From Clostridiales bacterium UBA5888 (GTDB lineage: Bacteria; Bacillota; Clostridia; Oscillospirales; Oscillospiraceae), in assembly GCA_002431965.1 (NCBI GenBank), contig DJEW01000010.1:80131-104201 (forward strand): DNA of 24,071 nt. Direction: 5' to 3'. A program made the translations under genes and the position numbers. Shown in pieces: positions 16,430 to 23,990 of this stretch. Every line of letters begins with the position of its first letter. Position 1 is the first letter of the stretch. The notes beneath the pieces were generated by a model, which ran no database searches, was not told where the DNA came from, and saw only the letters and a list, made by a program, of their open reading frames with translations.

Positions 16430-17152
16430 CTATCTGCCGAAGAGATTTATTATACCGCTGAGACCGACGCCGATATAGACGATGTTTTTCAGCTTTGCGC
16501 CGTCGATGCGGTCAATGATGCGGTTGGCGGCGTACAGCCCCGCCATCATGCAAGCTGTGCCCAGCCCGACAAGCGGCAGAAGCTCGGCTGTCAAGATTCC
16601 GTTCCTGACGCGCAGATATGCGCTGAGAACTAGATTGACGAAAAACAGCAGCTCAGTCGTGCCGAGAAACTCCTCCTTGCTGTCGGTGCTTGAGAGATAG
16701 TAGAGCACCATCAGAGGACCGCCGACGGAGAAAAGCCCGCTGCACGCACCGGAAAACGCCCATGCCGCGGCGCACACCGGCAGACTCCATGCCTTGGGCT
16801 GCTTTTTTGAGAGAAGAAAATGATACGCCGTCAGCGCAATTAGGAATCCGCCGAAGATGCGCTTTAAAAGCTGCTGATCCACACTGGAGGAAAAGCGTAT
16901 TGCCAGCGCGGAGAAGAGCGCATATACCAGCAGCGGCACAACGACCTTTCTGACGCTGACATGCTTGCGGTAGCGGATTATCATCAGCAGCGTCAGCGCG
17001 AGGCTGACAGCGCCGGAAACGGCGGCGGCGCGGCTGATGGAGAGAAACAGCGGCAGCACCATCATCATCAGTATGCCCGCGCCGAAGCCGCACACGCCCT
17101 GCGCCAGTCCTGCAAGCAGCGCAATTATGCCAAAGGAAATATATTCGATCAT
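16430..17152 (-). CDS. TSUP (TauE/SafE) family membrane transporter
   Basis: The 240-residue integral membrane protein has about eight hydrophobic segments and the two TSUP repeat signatures, GVCGFGAGILMMMVLP (19-34) and GACSGLFSVGGPLMVLYYL (135-153). TSUP proteins move small anions such as sulfite, sulfoacetate, sulfolactate or other organic acids across the membrane; direction and substrate vary and cannot be read here. The start at 17152 has GAGG 7 bases upstream and lies 12 bases after the IclR-family gene, so both share a transcript. That link, and the divergent catabolic operon, suggest it serves the same pathway, perhaps exporting a product. This is inference. Confidence 0.88.
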   Translation of the reverse strand: MIEYISFGIIALLAGLAQGVCGFGAGILMMMVLPLFLSISRAAAVSGAVSLALTLLMIIRYRKHVSVRKVVVPLLVYALFSALAIRFSSSVDQQLLKRIFGGFLIALTAYHFLLSKKQPKAWSLPVCAAAWAFSGACSGLFSVGGPLMVLYYLSSTDSKEEFLGTTELLFFVNLVLSAYLRVRNGILTAELLPLVGLGTACMMAGLYAANRIIDRIDGAKLKNIVYIGVGLSGIINLFGR

Positions 17153-17164
17153 ACTATGCCTCTA

Positions 17165-17950
17165 TTATAAGCCCCAGCAGTCAAAAAGACTTGCCGTGAT
17201 TTTTTCCGACGCCTCGCGCAGAGCGGGTAGGTATTTTAATAGCTTCGCCGGGTCGGACACGCCGATGAGCCCGCTGAAAGACAGCGACGCGATTATCGTG
17301 CCATCCTTATCGCGCACGGGCACGGCGATGCAGCTGCCGTTGATGGAGGATTCCTGGAAATCTATCGCGTAGCCGTTCTCGGCGGTCTTTTTCAGCTCGG
17401 CAACGTATGCATCGGGGTCTGTAATCGTGAACGGTGTGAGCGCTTCCATGCGATGGGTCGTGATCAGCTGCTCTATGAGCGCGTCGGGCAGCTCACTCAG
17501 AAGTATCTTCCCGCCGCCGCAGGCGTAGTAAGGCAGCACGGAGTGCAGCGGGGGAACATAGTTGATGATGCTTTTTGTCAGCGACTGCTGCAAAATCTCA
17601 CAGTCGGCCCCGTTGCGGACAATAAGGTTCATGGCGAGCCCATAGTGCGCGGTGCATTCCTCCATCACACACTTTGCCGCATCGCCAAGCGCAAGATAGA
17701 AATTGCTGCGCTCCGTCACAAAGCTCAGCTTCTGCCCGGGAATATAGCGGTCATCCTCCATCTGATAGACCCAGCCAGTCATCTCCAGCGTTTTGAGGAT
17801 GCGGAACGTGGTGGAAGGATTGAGCGCGCATTGCTTTGCAATGGCGTTCGCGCCCATTGGCGTCTTCGCCGTGCGCAGCAGGTCGAGCACGCTCATCGCG
17901 TTTTCCAGCATCTTAATGGTTTCAACCTTTTGGTTTTTGTCGGTCTCCAT
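17165..17950 (-). CDS. IclR-family transcriptional regulator
   Basis: The 261-residue regulator has an N-terminal winged helix-turn-helix (about 12-75; the recognition region is around NPSTTFRILKTLEMTGW, 44-60) and a C-terminal IclR effector-binding domain (about 95-255), with the conserved CIAVPVRDKDG and ASLSFSG strands near its end. IclR proteins usually repress or activate catabolic genes in response to small organic acids. The start at 17950 is chosen because GGAG lies 8 bases upstream; an open frame extends 16 codons further without such a site. It is divergent from the lyase/oxidoreductase/ABC operon and leads the TSUP gene, which makes it the probable local regulator. The effector is unknown. 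Confidence 0.92.
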   Translation of the reverse strand: METDKNQKVETIKMLENAMSVLDLLRTAKTPMGANAIAKQCALNPSTTFRILKTLEMTGWVYQMEDDRYIPGQKLSFVTERSNFYLALGDAAKCVMEECTAHYGLAMNLIVRNGADCEILQQSLTKSIINYVPPLHSVLPYYACGGGKILLSELPDALIEQLITTHRMEALTPFTITDPDAYVAELKKTAENGYAIDFQESSINGSCIAVPVRDKDGTIIASLSFSGLIGVSDPAKLLKYLPALREASEKITASLFDCWGL

Positions 17951-17997
17951 CACATCAACTCCAAAACAAATTCTGGCAAGCATAACATAATACTTCA

Positions 17998-18026
17998 ATA
18001 TTACGCCGGATGTACGGTTTTGTCAA
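17998..18026 (-). promoter_or_regulatory. Sigma-A-type promoter for the IclR and TSUP genes
   Basis: Read on the minus strand, a perfect -35 TTGACA (18021-18026) and TAATAT (17998-18003) are 17 bases apart, about 48 bases before the IclR start. The -10 overlaps a weak dyad (TAATA/TATTA), a possible but unproven site of autoregulation. Confidence 0.72.
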
Positions 18027-18139
18027 CAGAGCGTCAGACGCCTGAACACAGCGTTAAGACCATAACCGTGAAGTTGCACAAAACAGAAATGCAATAACTG
18101 TGTACTCATACGAAAGTAGACATTTTGCACAATTAGCCG

Positions 18140-18171
18140 TTGACGAACGGGTAAAAACGGAGTAGTATAAT
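18140..18171 (+). promoter_or_regulatory. Promoter of the lyase/oxidoreductase/ABC operon
   Basis: TTGACG (18140-18145) is followed at 17 bases by TAGTAT (18163-18168) or at 20 bases by TATAAT (18166-18171); the two -10 candidates overlap. Neither combination is ideal, which suits a promoter needing control. The inverted repeat at 18170-18195 begins inside or next to the -10. Confidence 0.65.
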
Positions 18172-18195
18172 TTTCGGAATGGATATTCCGAAAAT
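18170..18195. promoter_or_regulatory. Perfect inverted repeat, probable repressor operator
   Basis: ATTTTCGGAAT (18170-18180) and ATTCCGAAAAT (18185-18195) are perfect reverse complements around GGAT. The site covers the end of the -10 and the expected transcription start and ends 23 bases before the lyase start codon. The GGAA/TTCC half sites resemble the type of dyad bound by IclR-family proteins, and an IclR gene is divergent. The pairing of this regulator with this site is inference. Confidence 0.65.
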
Positions 18196-18218
18196 GAAAT
18201 ATTAAGGAGCTATTTATT

Positions 18219-19136
18219 ATGGCAAGGCAGAGACTGGAAGGCATTTATATTCCTGTAATCACCCCGTTCAACAAGGACGAGAGCATCAATTTCAGCGCGA
18301 TCAGGGAAGTCACAAAGTTCTTAGCGGATAACGGCGTAACGGGCATCATACCCTCCGGTTCTACCGGCGAGATGATAGCGCTTGAGAAGGACGAGCAGAT
18401 CGCGGTCAACAAGGCATACATCGAGGCGGGTCATGCCAACGGCATAAAGGTGGTTGCGTCCACCGGCGCATACCGCACGAAGGATGTCGTGGATATGTCG
18501 CAGGCGGCGGAAGCCTCCGGCGCGGACGGCGTCATGGTAGTCACCCCGTGGTACATGGGTCCGAACAAGCAGGAGCTCTATGACCACTATAAGACCATCC
18601 ACAACTCCATCAGCATCCCCGTCATGATGTACCACAATCCGTATTATTCCACTGTGCTGCTCGACGACCGCTTCATTGCAAAGCTCTACAACGAAGGCTG
18701 CATCGACGCGATCAAGGAGCGTCAGGCAGACGTTTTCAGACAGCAGAATCTCCGCCGCCTGACGGACGAAAACTTCAACATCTTCTACGGTTATGACGTA
18801 TGCGCCGTGGAGACAATGTCCTGCTGGTCCGACGGCTGGGTCGTCGGTACGGGCAACCTCTTCCCGAAGGAGAACTCCACCGTATACCACCTCGCGCAGG
18901 ACAAGAAGACCGCCGAGGCGATGAAGGCGCAGGAGGAGCTGGTATGGCCATACCTGCCGCTGTTCACCGAGGCAGACTCCAACGGCGACGTGCTTTGGCT
19001 GCAAATCATCAAGGAAGGTCTGAAGCTGCGCGGCGTTGACGCCGGCTACTGCCGCAAGCCCGTTATCTCCGAGCTGCCCGAGGAGGATATGATCCGCCTC
19101 AGGAACGTGCTCAGACACTACGGCTACCTCGCATAA
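18219..19136 (+). CDS. DapA-superfamily (class I aldolase-like) lyase or dehydratase
   Basis: The 305-residue TIM-barrel protein belongs to the dihydrodipicolinate synthase/N-acetylneuraminate lyase superfamily, cytosolic enzymes that form a Schiff base with a 2-oxo acid. The Schiff-base lysine is K166 (DAIKERQAD), the helper tyrosine Y138 (MYHNP), and the 2-oxo-acid carboxylate loop is GSTGE (47-51). The arginine that DapA uses in YNVPSRT is a tyrosine here (Y143), so lysine synthesis is unlikely; an aldolase, deaminase or dehydratase acting on a sugar acid or similar compound is more likely. AGGAG precedes the start. It is the first gene of the operon, directly behind the palindromic operator, and is followed by the FAD enzyme. 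The substrate is unknown. Confidence 0.88.
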   Translation: MARQRLEGIYIPVITPFNKDESINFSAIREVTKFLADNGVTGIIPSGSTGEMIALEKDEQIAVNKAYIEAGHANGIKVVASTGAYRTKDVVDMSQAAEASGADGVMVVTPWYMGPNKQELYDHYKTIHNSISIPVMMYHNPYYSTVLLDDRFIAKLYNEGCIDAIKERQADVFRQQNLRRLTDENFNIFYGYDVCAVETMSCWSDGWVVGTGNLFPKENSTVYHLAQDKKTAEAMKAQEELVWPYLPLFTEADSNGDVLWLQIIKEGLKLRGVDAGYCRKPVISELPEEDMIRLRNVLRHYGYLA

Positions 19137-19181
19137 GAGAGAAGAGAAGATATTCTTTTTCATAAATCCTTTTTCCGGGCT

Positions 19182-19204
19182 GCTCCGGGCTCTGCGCCCG
19201 GAGC
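19182..19204 (+). other. Intergenic mRNA hairpin between the lyase and oxidoreductase genes
   Basis: GCTCCGGGC (19182-19190) and GCCCGGAGC (19196-19204) form a perfect 9-bp stem with a 5-base loop in the 105-base gap. No T tract follows. It could protect the lyase message or reduce readthrough to the next gene; no activity is shown. Confidence 0.5.
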
Positions 19205-19241
19205 GGTGCGGAAGAGAAGCGGCGGACGGAAGGAGAAACAA

Positions 19242-20585
19242 ATGAACGAAAGAGAATTTGACGTGATAGTGGCAGGCGGCGGTACGGCCGGCTGCATTGC
19301 CGGTCTTGCGGCGGCGAGAAACGGCGCAAAGACGCTTATAGTTGAGAAAAACCGCTGCCTCGGAGGACAGTTCACATCGGGCATGCAGGGTGCGTGGGTC
19401 GGCTTCAGCGACAAGCTCAAGCGCTGCGTCGGCGGCATGACCTGGGATTTGAGAAACATCCTCAAAGACATGGGCGCGATAGTTGATAAAGACCCCGACA
19501 AGGACGTGTGCTACCTCTATGACACCGAGGTCGCCAAGGTCGTGCTCGATGAGCTTGCGGCGAAAGAGCCTAATCTCACAACATGGCTCAACACCCAGAT
19601 AATCGACGTTCTGCAGGACGGCGACACTGTGACCGGGCTTATTGTCGTGTCCGAAATGCAGATAGTGGAGGTTCGCGGCAAGATAGTCATCGACTGCACC
19701 GGCGATGCCGCCGTGTGCGCCAGGGCAGGCGCGACATATGAGATACGCGACGACAAGGACATACAGCCCATGACCCTCATCGGGAAGATGGCGGGCATAG
19801 ACATGGACCGCGTCGTGAAGTATTATGAGGAGAACCCGCCTGTTGAGGACACCATGATGCCCCCGGCATGGCACGATTTCACCAGCTTCCCCGGCGTTAT
19901 GCACTTCGGGCTTAAGGACGAGCTGAAAAACGTTGACCTGCCCGCAGACAAGGAATATCTGCGCCACTGGCTCGGCATATTCACCTCCACCCCAAACCCC
20001 GGCGAGATAACCATCAACTGCTCGGGCGCGCTCGAGGCGAACAGCACCATCGGGCTTGAGACGAGGACCGCGCAGGAAAACTTCTCTCAGAAGTGCCTGT
20101 ACGACGTGGCCTGGGCGATGAAAAACTACATCCCCGGCTTTGAAAACTCCTACCTCACCGCAATTGCCTCCATGCTCGGCATCCGCGAAAGCCGCCGCGT
20201 GATATGCGATTACGAGGTCAAGTTCCAGGACTTCCTCGACGCGAAGGACTTTCCCGACAGCATCGGGCGCGGCGCGATGCCCGCCGGCTTCCATACCCCC
20301 GAGGGAGAGACCATGATAGTCTACGACCTTGAGCCGGGCACATCCATGACCATCCCTTACAGCTGCATGGTCGTCAAGGGTAAGGAGAATCTCCTCGTCG
20401 CAGGGCGCTGCGCGTCCTATGAGATCGAGGTCGCCAACTGCATCCGCTGCATGCCGCAGTGTATGGTCATGGGCGAGGCCGTCGGCACTGGCGCGGCGCT
20501 TGCAATAAAAGAGGGCGTGACGGCGCGCAATGTTGACATAAAGGCGCTGCAGGCAAAGCTCATCGAGCAGGGCGGCATCCTCTGA
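19242..20585 (+). CDS. FAD-dependent oxidoreductase (PF12831 type)
   Basis: The 447-residue flavoprotein opens with the Rossmann dinucleotide motif VIVAGGGTAGCIAGLAAARNG (8-28) and the FAD-ribose acidic region IVEK (33-36), then LGGQFTSG (40-47). The second conserved block is DCTGDAAVCARAGA (151-164). The C-terminal FAD loop AGRCASYEIEVANCIRCMPQ (387-406), C407 and GEAVGTGAALA matches PF12831. Members oxidise diverse, mostly unknown small molecules and are often found in carbohydrate loci of Clostridia and Bacteroidetes. No signal peptide is seen, so it should be cytosolic. AAGGAG precedes the 19242 start; an open frame begins 12 codons earlier without that site. C390, C400, C403 and C407 are close together and might do more than bind FAD. 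Confidence 0.9.
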   Translation: MNEREFDVIVAGGGTAGCIAGLAAARNGAKTLIVEKNRCLGGQFTSGMQGAWVGFSDKLKRCVGGMTWDLRNILKDMGAIVDKDPDKDVCYLYDTEVAKVVLDELAAKEPNLTTWLNTQIIDVLQDGDTVTGLIVVSEMQIVEVRGKIVIDCTGDAAVCARAGATYEIRDDKDIQPMTLIGKMAGIDMDRVVKYYEENPPVEDTMMPPAWHDFTSFPGVMHFGLKDELKNVDLPADKEYLRHWLGIFTSTPNPGEITINCSGALEANSTIGLETRTAQENFSQKCLYDVAWAMKNYIPGFENSYLTAIASMLGIRESRRVICDYEVKFQDFLDAKDFPDSIGRGAMPAGFHTPEGETMIVYDLEPGTSMTIPYSCMVVKGKENLLVAGRCASYEIEVANCIRCMPQCMVMGEAVGTGAALAIKEGVTARNVDIKALQAKLIEQGGIL

Positions 20586-20674
20586 TTTGTATTTCACGGG
20601 TAAGGGTACGTTCCGAGTCCCGGGAAAAATAAAACCGGACGACAAAGTCCGAACAAAATGAAAGGAAGAATCCA

Positions 20675-22060
20675 ATGAACGCAAAGAGAATCCTGGCGCT
20701 GCTGCTTGCAGTTCTCACGATGTTCTCTCTGGCGGCGTGCGGCTCTGCCCCGGCAGCGGCGCCCGCAGAGGAAGAAGCTCCCGCAGCCGAGCCTGCGGCA
20801 GAAGATTCCGCACCGGCTGAAATCGACTACACCGGTGAAAAGCTCGTTATCTGGACCAACCTCACTGCCGATGCGCAGTATGAGGTCCTCAACAAGCAGT
20901 TCACGGAGCTGGCGGATGAGATGGGCGTTGAAGTGACCGTTGAGAAGGTCGCTTTCAACGAAATGTACGAAAAGCTCGCCACGGCCGCATCCTCCGGCGA
21001 TGTCCCCGACATCATGCACACCAACTTCGGCGGCACGGCATATCTCTATGCTGCCGACAGCATCATGCCCCTTGACGATATAATCGACGGCATCGGACGC
21101 AGCGACTTCTCCGACGCTTACCTGACAGTCCTCACCGGCGCTGACGGCAATGTTTACGGTCTGCCCGACTGGGCAATGCATACCTCCGTGTGGTACCGCA
21201 AGGATCTCTTCGAGCAGAAGGGACTTGAGATTCCCACCACCTGGGAGGAATTCAAGACCGTCGCTACTGAGCTCAATACTGCCGAGTGCTCCGGCTTCCC
21301 CGTTCCCCTTGACGGTGTGCAGGTCGCCGCGCAGACCCTTTACGAAATGATGTGCTCGGCAGGCGTGTTCTTCATGGATCCCGCCACTGGCGAGTACTGC
21401 TTCGACGATCAGAAGGAAGAAGCCATAAAGGTCATCGACTACCTTGTTGACCTTTACAAGACTGCATCCCCCGCGGGCGCTCTCACCTGGTCCTGGGGCG
21501 ATTACCGCAACGCCCTTGCTGTCACCGGCACTGTCGCAATGACGCTTGACATGGGCGCTGTCATCGGCAACGCTCAGGGCAACAACCCCGAAATGGTTGA
21601 CAAGCTCGGCTGCTTCGACTTCCCCGGCGTTGACGGCAACAAGGTCGCGTCCTTTGGCTCTGGCTACTGCTTCGTCGCCAGCAAGCAGGACGACGCGGCA
21701 CGCGCCGCGCTCGTCAGCGACTTTCTCACCGCACTCTACACTCCCGAGCGCGCCGCAGAGCGTGCTCTCAGCCGCCCGATGTTCGCCTTCCCGTCCTACA
21801 AGCCCGCGTTTGACCTCTATAAGTCCAGCGAGAAGGTCGCCGATTTCCAGACCGAGGTCGATTATATCTTTGATCAGTTTGAGAACAGCACCTGGTACTG
21901 GTATGGCATGGAGCACGGTCTGAGCGCAATGTCTGCCTACATTGAGTCCACCACCATCTTCGGCGAGGCTCTTCAGGGCGCCTGCACCGGCACTTACACC
22001 TCCGAGGAGGCATACGATCTCATAAACGACGATCTCTCTGCCTTCGCTGCAACCATGTAA
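20675..22060 (+). CDS. ABC transporter solute-binding lipoprotein (carbohydrate type 1)
   Basis: The 461-residue protein has a lipoprotein signal peptide ending in the lipobox LAAC (19-22), with C22 as the lipidation site, then an Ala/Pro/Glu-rich tether (23-52). The rest is a two-lobed extracellular solute-binding protein of family 1, with markers such as PDIMHTNFGG, YGLPDWAMHTSVWYRKDLFEQKGLEIPTTW (starting near 158) and the lobe-crossing FGSGYCFVASKQ. Aromatic residues (W168, Y174, WSW and WYWYG) could line a sugar-like ligand pocket. AAAGGAAG precedes the ATG. A short hairpin (20636-20651) lies just upstream. It is followed by two permease genes behind a stable hairpin, an arrangement that usually gives excess binding protein. 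The ligand cannot be named. Confidence 0.92.
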   Translation: MNAKRILALLLAVLTMFSLAACGSAPAAAPAEEEAPAAEPAAEDSAPAEIDYTGEKLVIWTNLTADAQYEVLNKQFTELADEMGVEVTVEKVAFNEMYEKLATAASSGDVPDIMHTNFGGTAYLYAADSIMPLDDIIDGIGRSDFSDAYLTVLTGADGNVYGLPDWAMHTSVWYRKDLFEQKGLEIPTTWEEFKTVATELNTAECSGFPVPLDGVQVAAQTLYEMMCSAGVFFMDPATGEYCFDDQKEEAIKVIDYLVDLYKTASPAGALTWSWGDYRNALAVTGTVAMTLDMGAVIGNAQGNNPEMVDKLGCFDFPGVDGNKVASFGSGYCFVASKQDDAARAALVSDFLTALYTPERAAERALSRPMFAFPSYKPAFDLYKSSEKVADFQTEVDYIFDQFENSTWYWYGMEHGLSAMSAYIESTTIFGEALQGACTGTYTSEEAYDLINDDLSAFAATM

Positions 22061-22106
22061 AAAGCTCACCCTGACTGCGCAGACGCGCAGCCGGCAGGTA
22101 TGAGCG

Positions 22107-22134
22107 GTATCGCCCACCGCAAGGCGGGCGATAC
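22107..22134 (+). other. Stable GCAA-tetraloop hairpin between binding-protein and permease genes
   Basis: GTATCGCCC (22107-22115) pairs with GGGCGATAC (22126-22134); after one A-C mismatch two more C-G pairs close a GCAA (GNRA) tetraloop at 22119-22122. No T tract follows. Hairpins at this place in sugar ABC operons commonly protect the binding-protein mRNA from 3' decay; that role here is inferred. Confidence 0.7.
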
Positions 22135-22167
22135 TCCCAAAACTATATTCAGAAGGAGAGAGACGAG

Positions 22168-23085
22168 ATGAGCAATGCAGCTCCGGCGACAAAACGAAGA
22201 TTGCTCGACAGCTATGAGAAGAGGCACAGACTGATTGGCTTTGCGTTTGCCATCCCGGCAGTCATCTTTCTTCTGACGTTCGTGCTGTACCCGGTCGTGT
22301 ACAACATCTGGCTGAGCTTCACGAACACCTCCCTTATCAAAAAGGAAAGCAGCTTTGTCTGGCTGGACAATTACATACGCATGTTCAGCAATAAGCTCTT
22401 CAAAAAATACTTCTGGAACACCTGCGTATGGACGTTCTGGTCGGTGCTGGGTCAGCTCGTGCTCGGTCTGGGCATCGCGCTTTTGATCTCGCGCCCGATG
22501 AAGGGCTCGACCGCATTGAGGAGCTTTCTGCTCATCCCCTATGTTGTTCCTGCCGTGACGCTTGCGCTTGTGGCAAAGTGGATAATGAACAGCGATTACG
22601 GCATTGTGAGCTATTGGCTTCAGCAGGCGGGGCTTCTTGAGCCGCGTCAGTCGCTGCTGGCAATGCAGGGACCGGCAATGTGGGTGGTCGTCATCCTCAA
22701 TGTGTGGCGCTCCTACCCGTTTCCGATGCTCATTTACTGGGCGGCGCTGAAGAGCATCGACAGGCAGATGTATGAGGCTGCCATGGTTGACGGCGCGACA
22801 CGCTTTCAGATATTCACACGCATCACTCTGCCGCAGCTGAGAAATACCACAATCGTTCTTGTCGTTCTCAGAACGATATGGACGGCGACGTATTACGATC
22901 TTATCTACATGGTCACGGGCGGCGGACCCGCCGGATCAACGACGCACCTGCCGATACTCATCTATCAGGCGTCGTTCGGCTCATATCAGGTGGGCTACGC
23001 GGCGGCGATCTCAATGGTGCTGGGCGTGCTGATGTTTGTGTGCATAATATTCTATGTGTTCAAGTCCGGCGTGCTTGAGGACTGA
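22168..23085 (+). CDS. ABC transporter permease, MalF/UgpA type
   Basis: The 305-residue inner-membrane permease has about six membrane helices, the first at about 22-46 after a basic cytoplasmic start. The EAA coupling loop that docks on the ATPase reads YEAAMVDGATRFQIFTRITL (202-221), close to consensus. The MalF-type N-terminal half (AIPAVIFLLTFVLYPVVYNI) and late motif TGGGPAGSTTHLPILIYQASF mark the first permease of a carbohydrate-type 1 importer. AGAAGGAGAGAG lies before the ATG. It should pair with the next gene and the lipoprotein. No ATPase gene is present in the window, so a shared MsmK-like ATPase encoded elsewhere is probable. Confidence 0.94.
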   Translation: MSNAAPATKRRLLDSYEKRHRLIGFAFAIPAVIFLLTFVLYPVVYNIWLSFTNTSLIKKESSFVWLDNYIRMFSNKLFKKYFWNTCVWTFWSVLGQLVLGLGIALLISRPMKGSTALRSFLLIPYVVPAVTLALVAKWIMNSDYGIVSYWLQQAGLLEPRQSLLAMQGPAMWVVVILNVWRSYPFPMLIYWAALKSIDRQMYEAAMVDGATRFQIFTRITLPQLRNTTIVLVVLRTIWTATYYDLIYMVTGGGPAGSTTHLPILIYQASFGSYQVGYAAAISMVLGVLMFVCIIFYVFKSGVLED

Positions 23086-23104
23086 GGAAAGGACGGGTGA
23101 TGAA

Positions 23105-23950
23105 ATGTACAAAAGCGTAAAGAAAACAAAGCTTCTCACAGCTGTTATCGTTGCCGTTATCGTCATTTTCCTCGTGATACTCGTGGGCTTTCCTCTGGCA
23201 TGGATGGCGCTGAGCTCGTTCAAGCCCGGTGTGGAGCTCTTTACGATCCCGCCGAAAATAATGCCCGAGAACTGGACGCTTGAATGGTACATTCAGGCGT
23301 TCCGGAATGAAAATGTTATCCACTATTTTCTCAATAGCTTATATATAGCAACGGTAGTGATGGTCATTGATATGATCGTCGGCACGCTCACCGCATACAG
23401 CCTCACGCGCTTCAAGTTTGCCGGGCGCAAGATCATACTGGTCAGCGTGCTTGCGGCGTACTGCGTGCCGCCCATCATGCTGATGCTGCCGATGTATCGC
23501 ATCATGAACACCCTTGGCTTCTCCGGCAGCCACCTGGGCGTAATCATCGGACACCTCACCGTGACGCTGCCGTTCTCCGTGTGGCTGATGGTGTCTTTCT
23601 TCAAGAAGCTTCCGCACGAGATCGACGAGGCGGCGCTCATGGATGGGGCGAACGAATGGCAGGTCTTCGCAAGGATAGACTTCCCCCTGTGCGTTTCCGG
23701 CGTGCTGAGCACCGGGATAATGGCGTTCATCATGTCGTGGAATGAGTTTCTGCTCTCAAGCGTCCTGACAAATAAGGAGTCGATGAAAACGCTCACCGTC
23801 GGGCTTGCAAACTACATAAGCTCCACCCACATCGACTGGGGCATCATCATGGCGCTTGGCACGATAACCACGATACCCGTCGTCATTCTCTTCGCGCTCG
23901 TGCAGAAATACTTTGTCGAAGGTATGACCGCAGGCGCGGTGAAGGGCTGA
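23105..23950 (+). CDS. ABC transporter permease, MalG/UgpE type
   Basis: The 281-residue permease has about six membrane helices, the first at about 9-34, the MalG-type periplasmic segment SSFKPGVELFTIPPKIMPENW (begins at 38), and the EAA loop DEAALMDGANEWQVFARIDF (174-193). It is the second membrane subunit of the importer. The start at 23105 gives a normal basic cytoplasmic N-terminus; AAAGGA is about 11 bases upstream, and the open frame that begins 17 codons earlier runs back into the previous gene. It follows its partner by 19 bases. The operon's continuation, if any, lies after 24071. Confidence 0.94.
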   Translation: MYKSVKKTKLLTAVIVAVIVIFLVILVGFPLAWMALSSFKPGVELFTIPPKIMPENWTLEWYIQAFRNENVIHYFLNSLYIATVVMVIDMIVGTLTAYSLTRFKFAGRKIILVSVLAAYCVPPIMLMLPMYRIMNTLGFSGSHLGVIIGHLTVTLPFSVWLMVSFFKKLPHEIDEAALMDGANEWQVFARIDFPLCVSGVLSTGIMAFIMSWNEFLLSSVLTNKESMKTLTVGLANYISSTHIDWGIIMALGTITTIPVVILFALVQKYFVEGMTAGAVKG

Positions 23951-23963
23951 GTCCAAACAGAAA

Positions 23964-23990
23964 GGCATCGCCGCATAATGCGGCAAGAAC
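23964..23990 (-). repeat. Palindromic intergenic repeat, copy 2
   Basis: Read on the minus strand, this segment matches 3563-3589 at 24 of 27 positions around the same palindromic core (GCCGC/GCGGC with ATAAT between). It starts 13 bases after the stop of the second permease gene. No T tract follows, so it is not a classical terminator. The rest of the window to 24071 shows no supportable gene. Confidence 0.5.

Noticed and set aside
19182..19204. Terminator between lyase and oxidoreductase genes
   Set aside because: The stem is good but no T tract follows on either strand within reach, so it is listed only as a hairpin.
18321..20684. 787-codon open frame on the minus strand across the lyase and oxidoreductase genes
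   Set aside because: It lies wholly opposite two well-recognised genes and their gap, has no family resemblance, and is explained by strong GC codon bias that removes antisense stops.
20594..22192. 532-codon minus-strand frame opposite the binding-protein gene
   Set aside because: It is antisense to a clear lipoprotein gene, composition is low-quality and no motif is recognisable.
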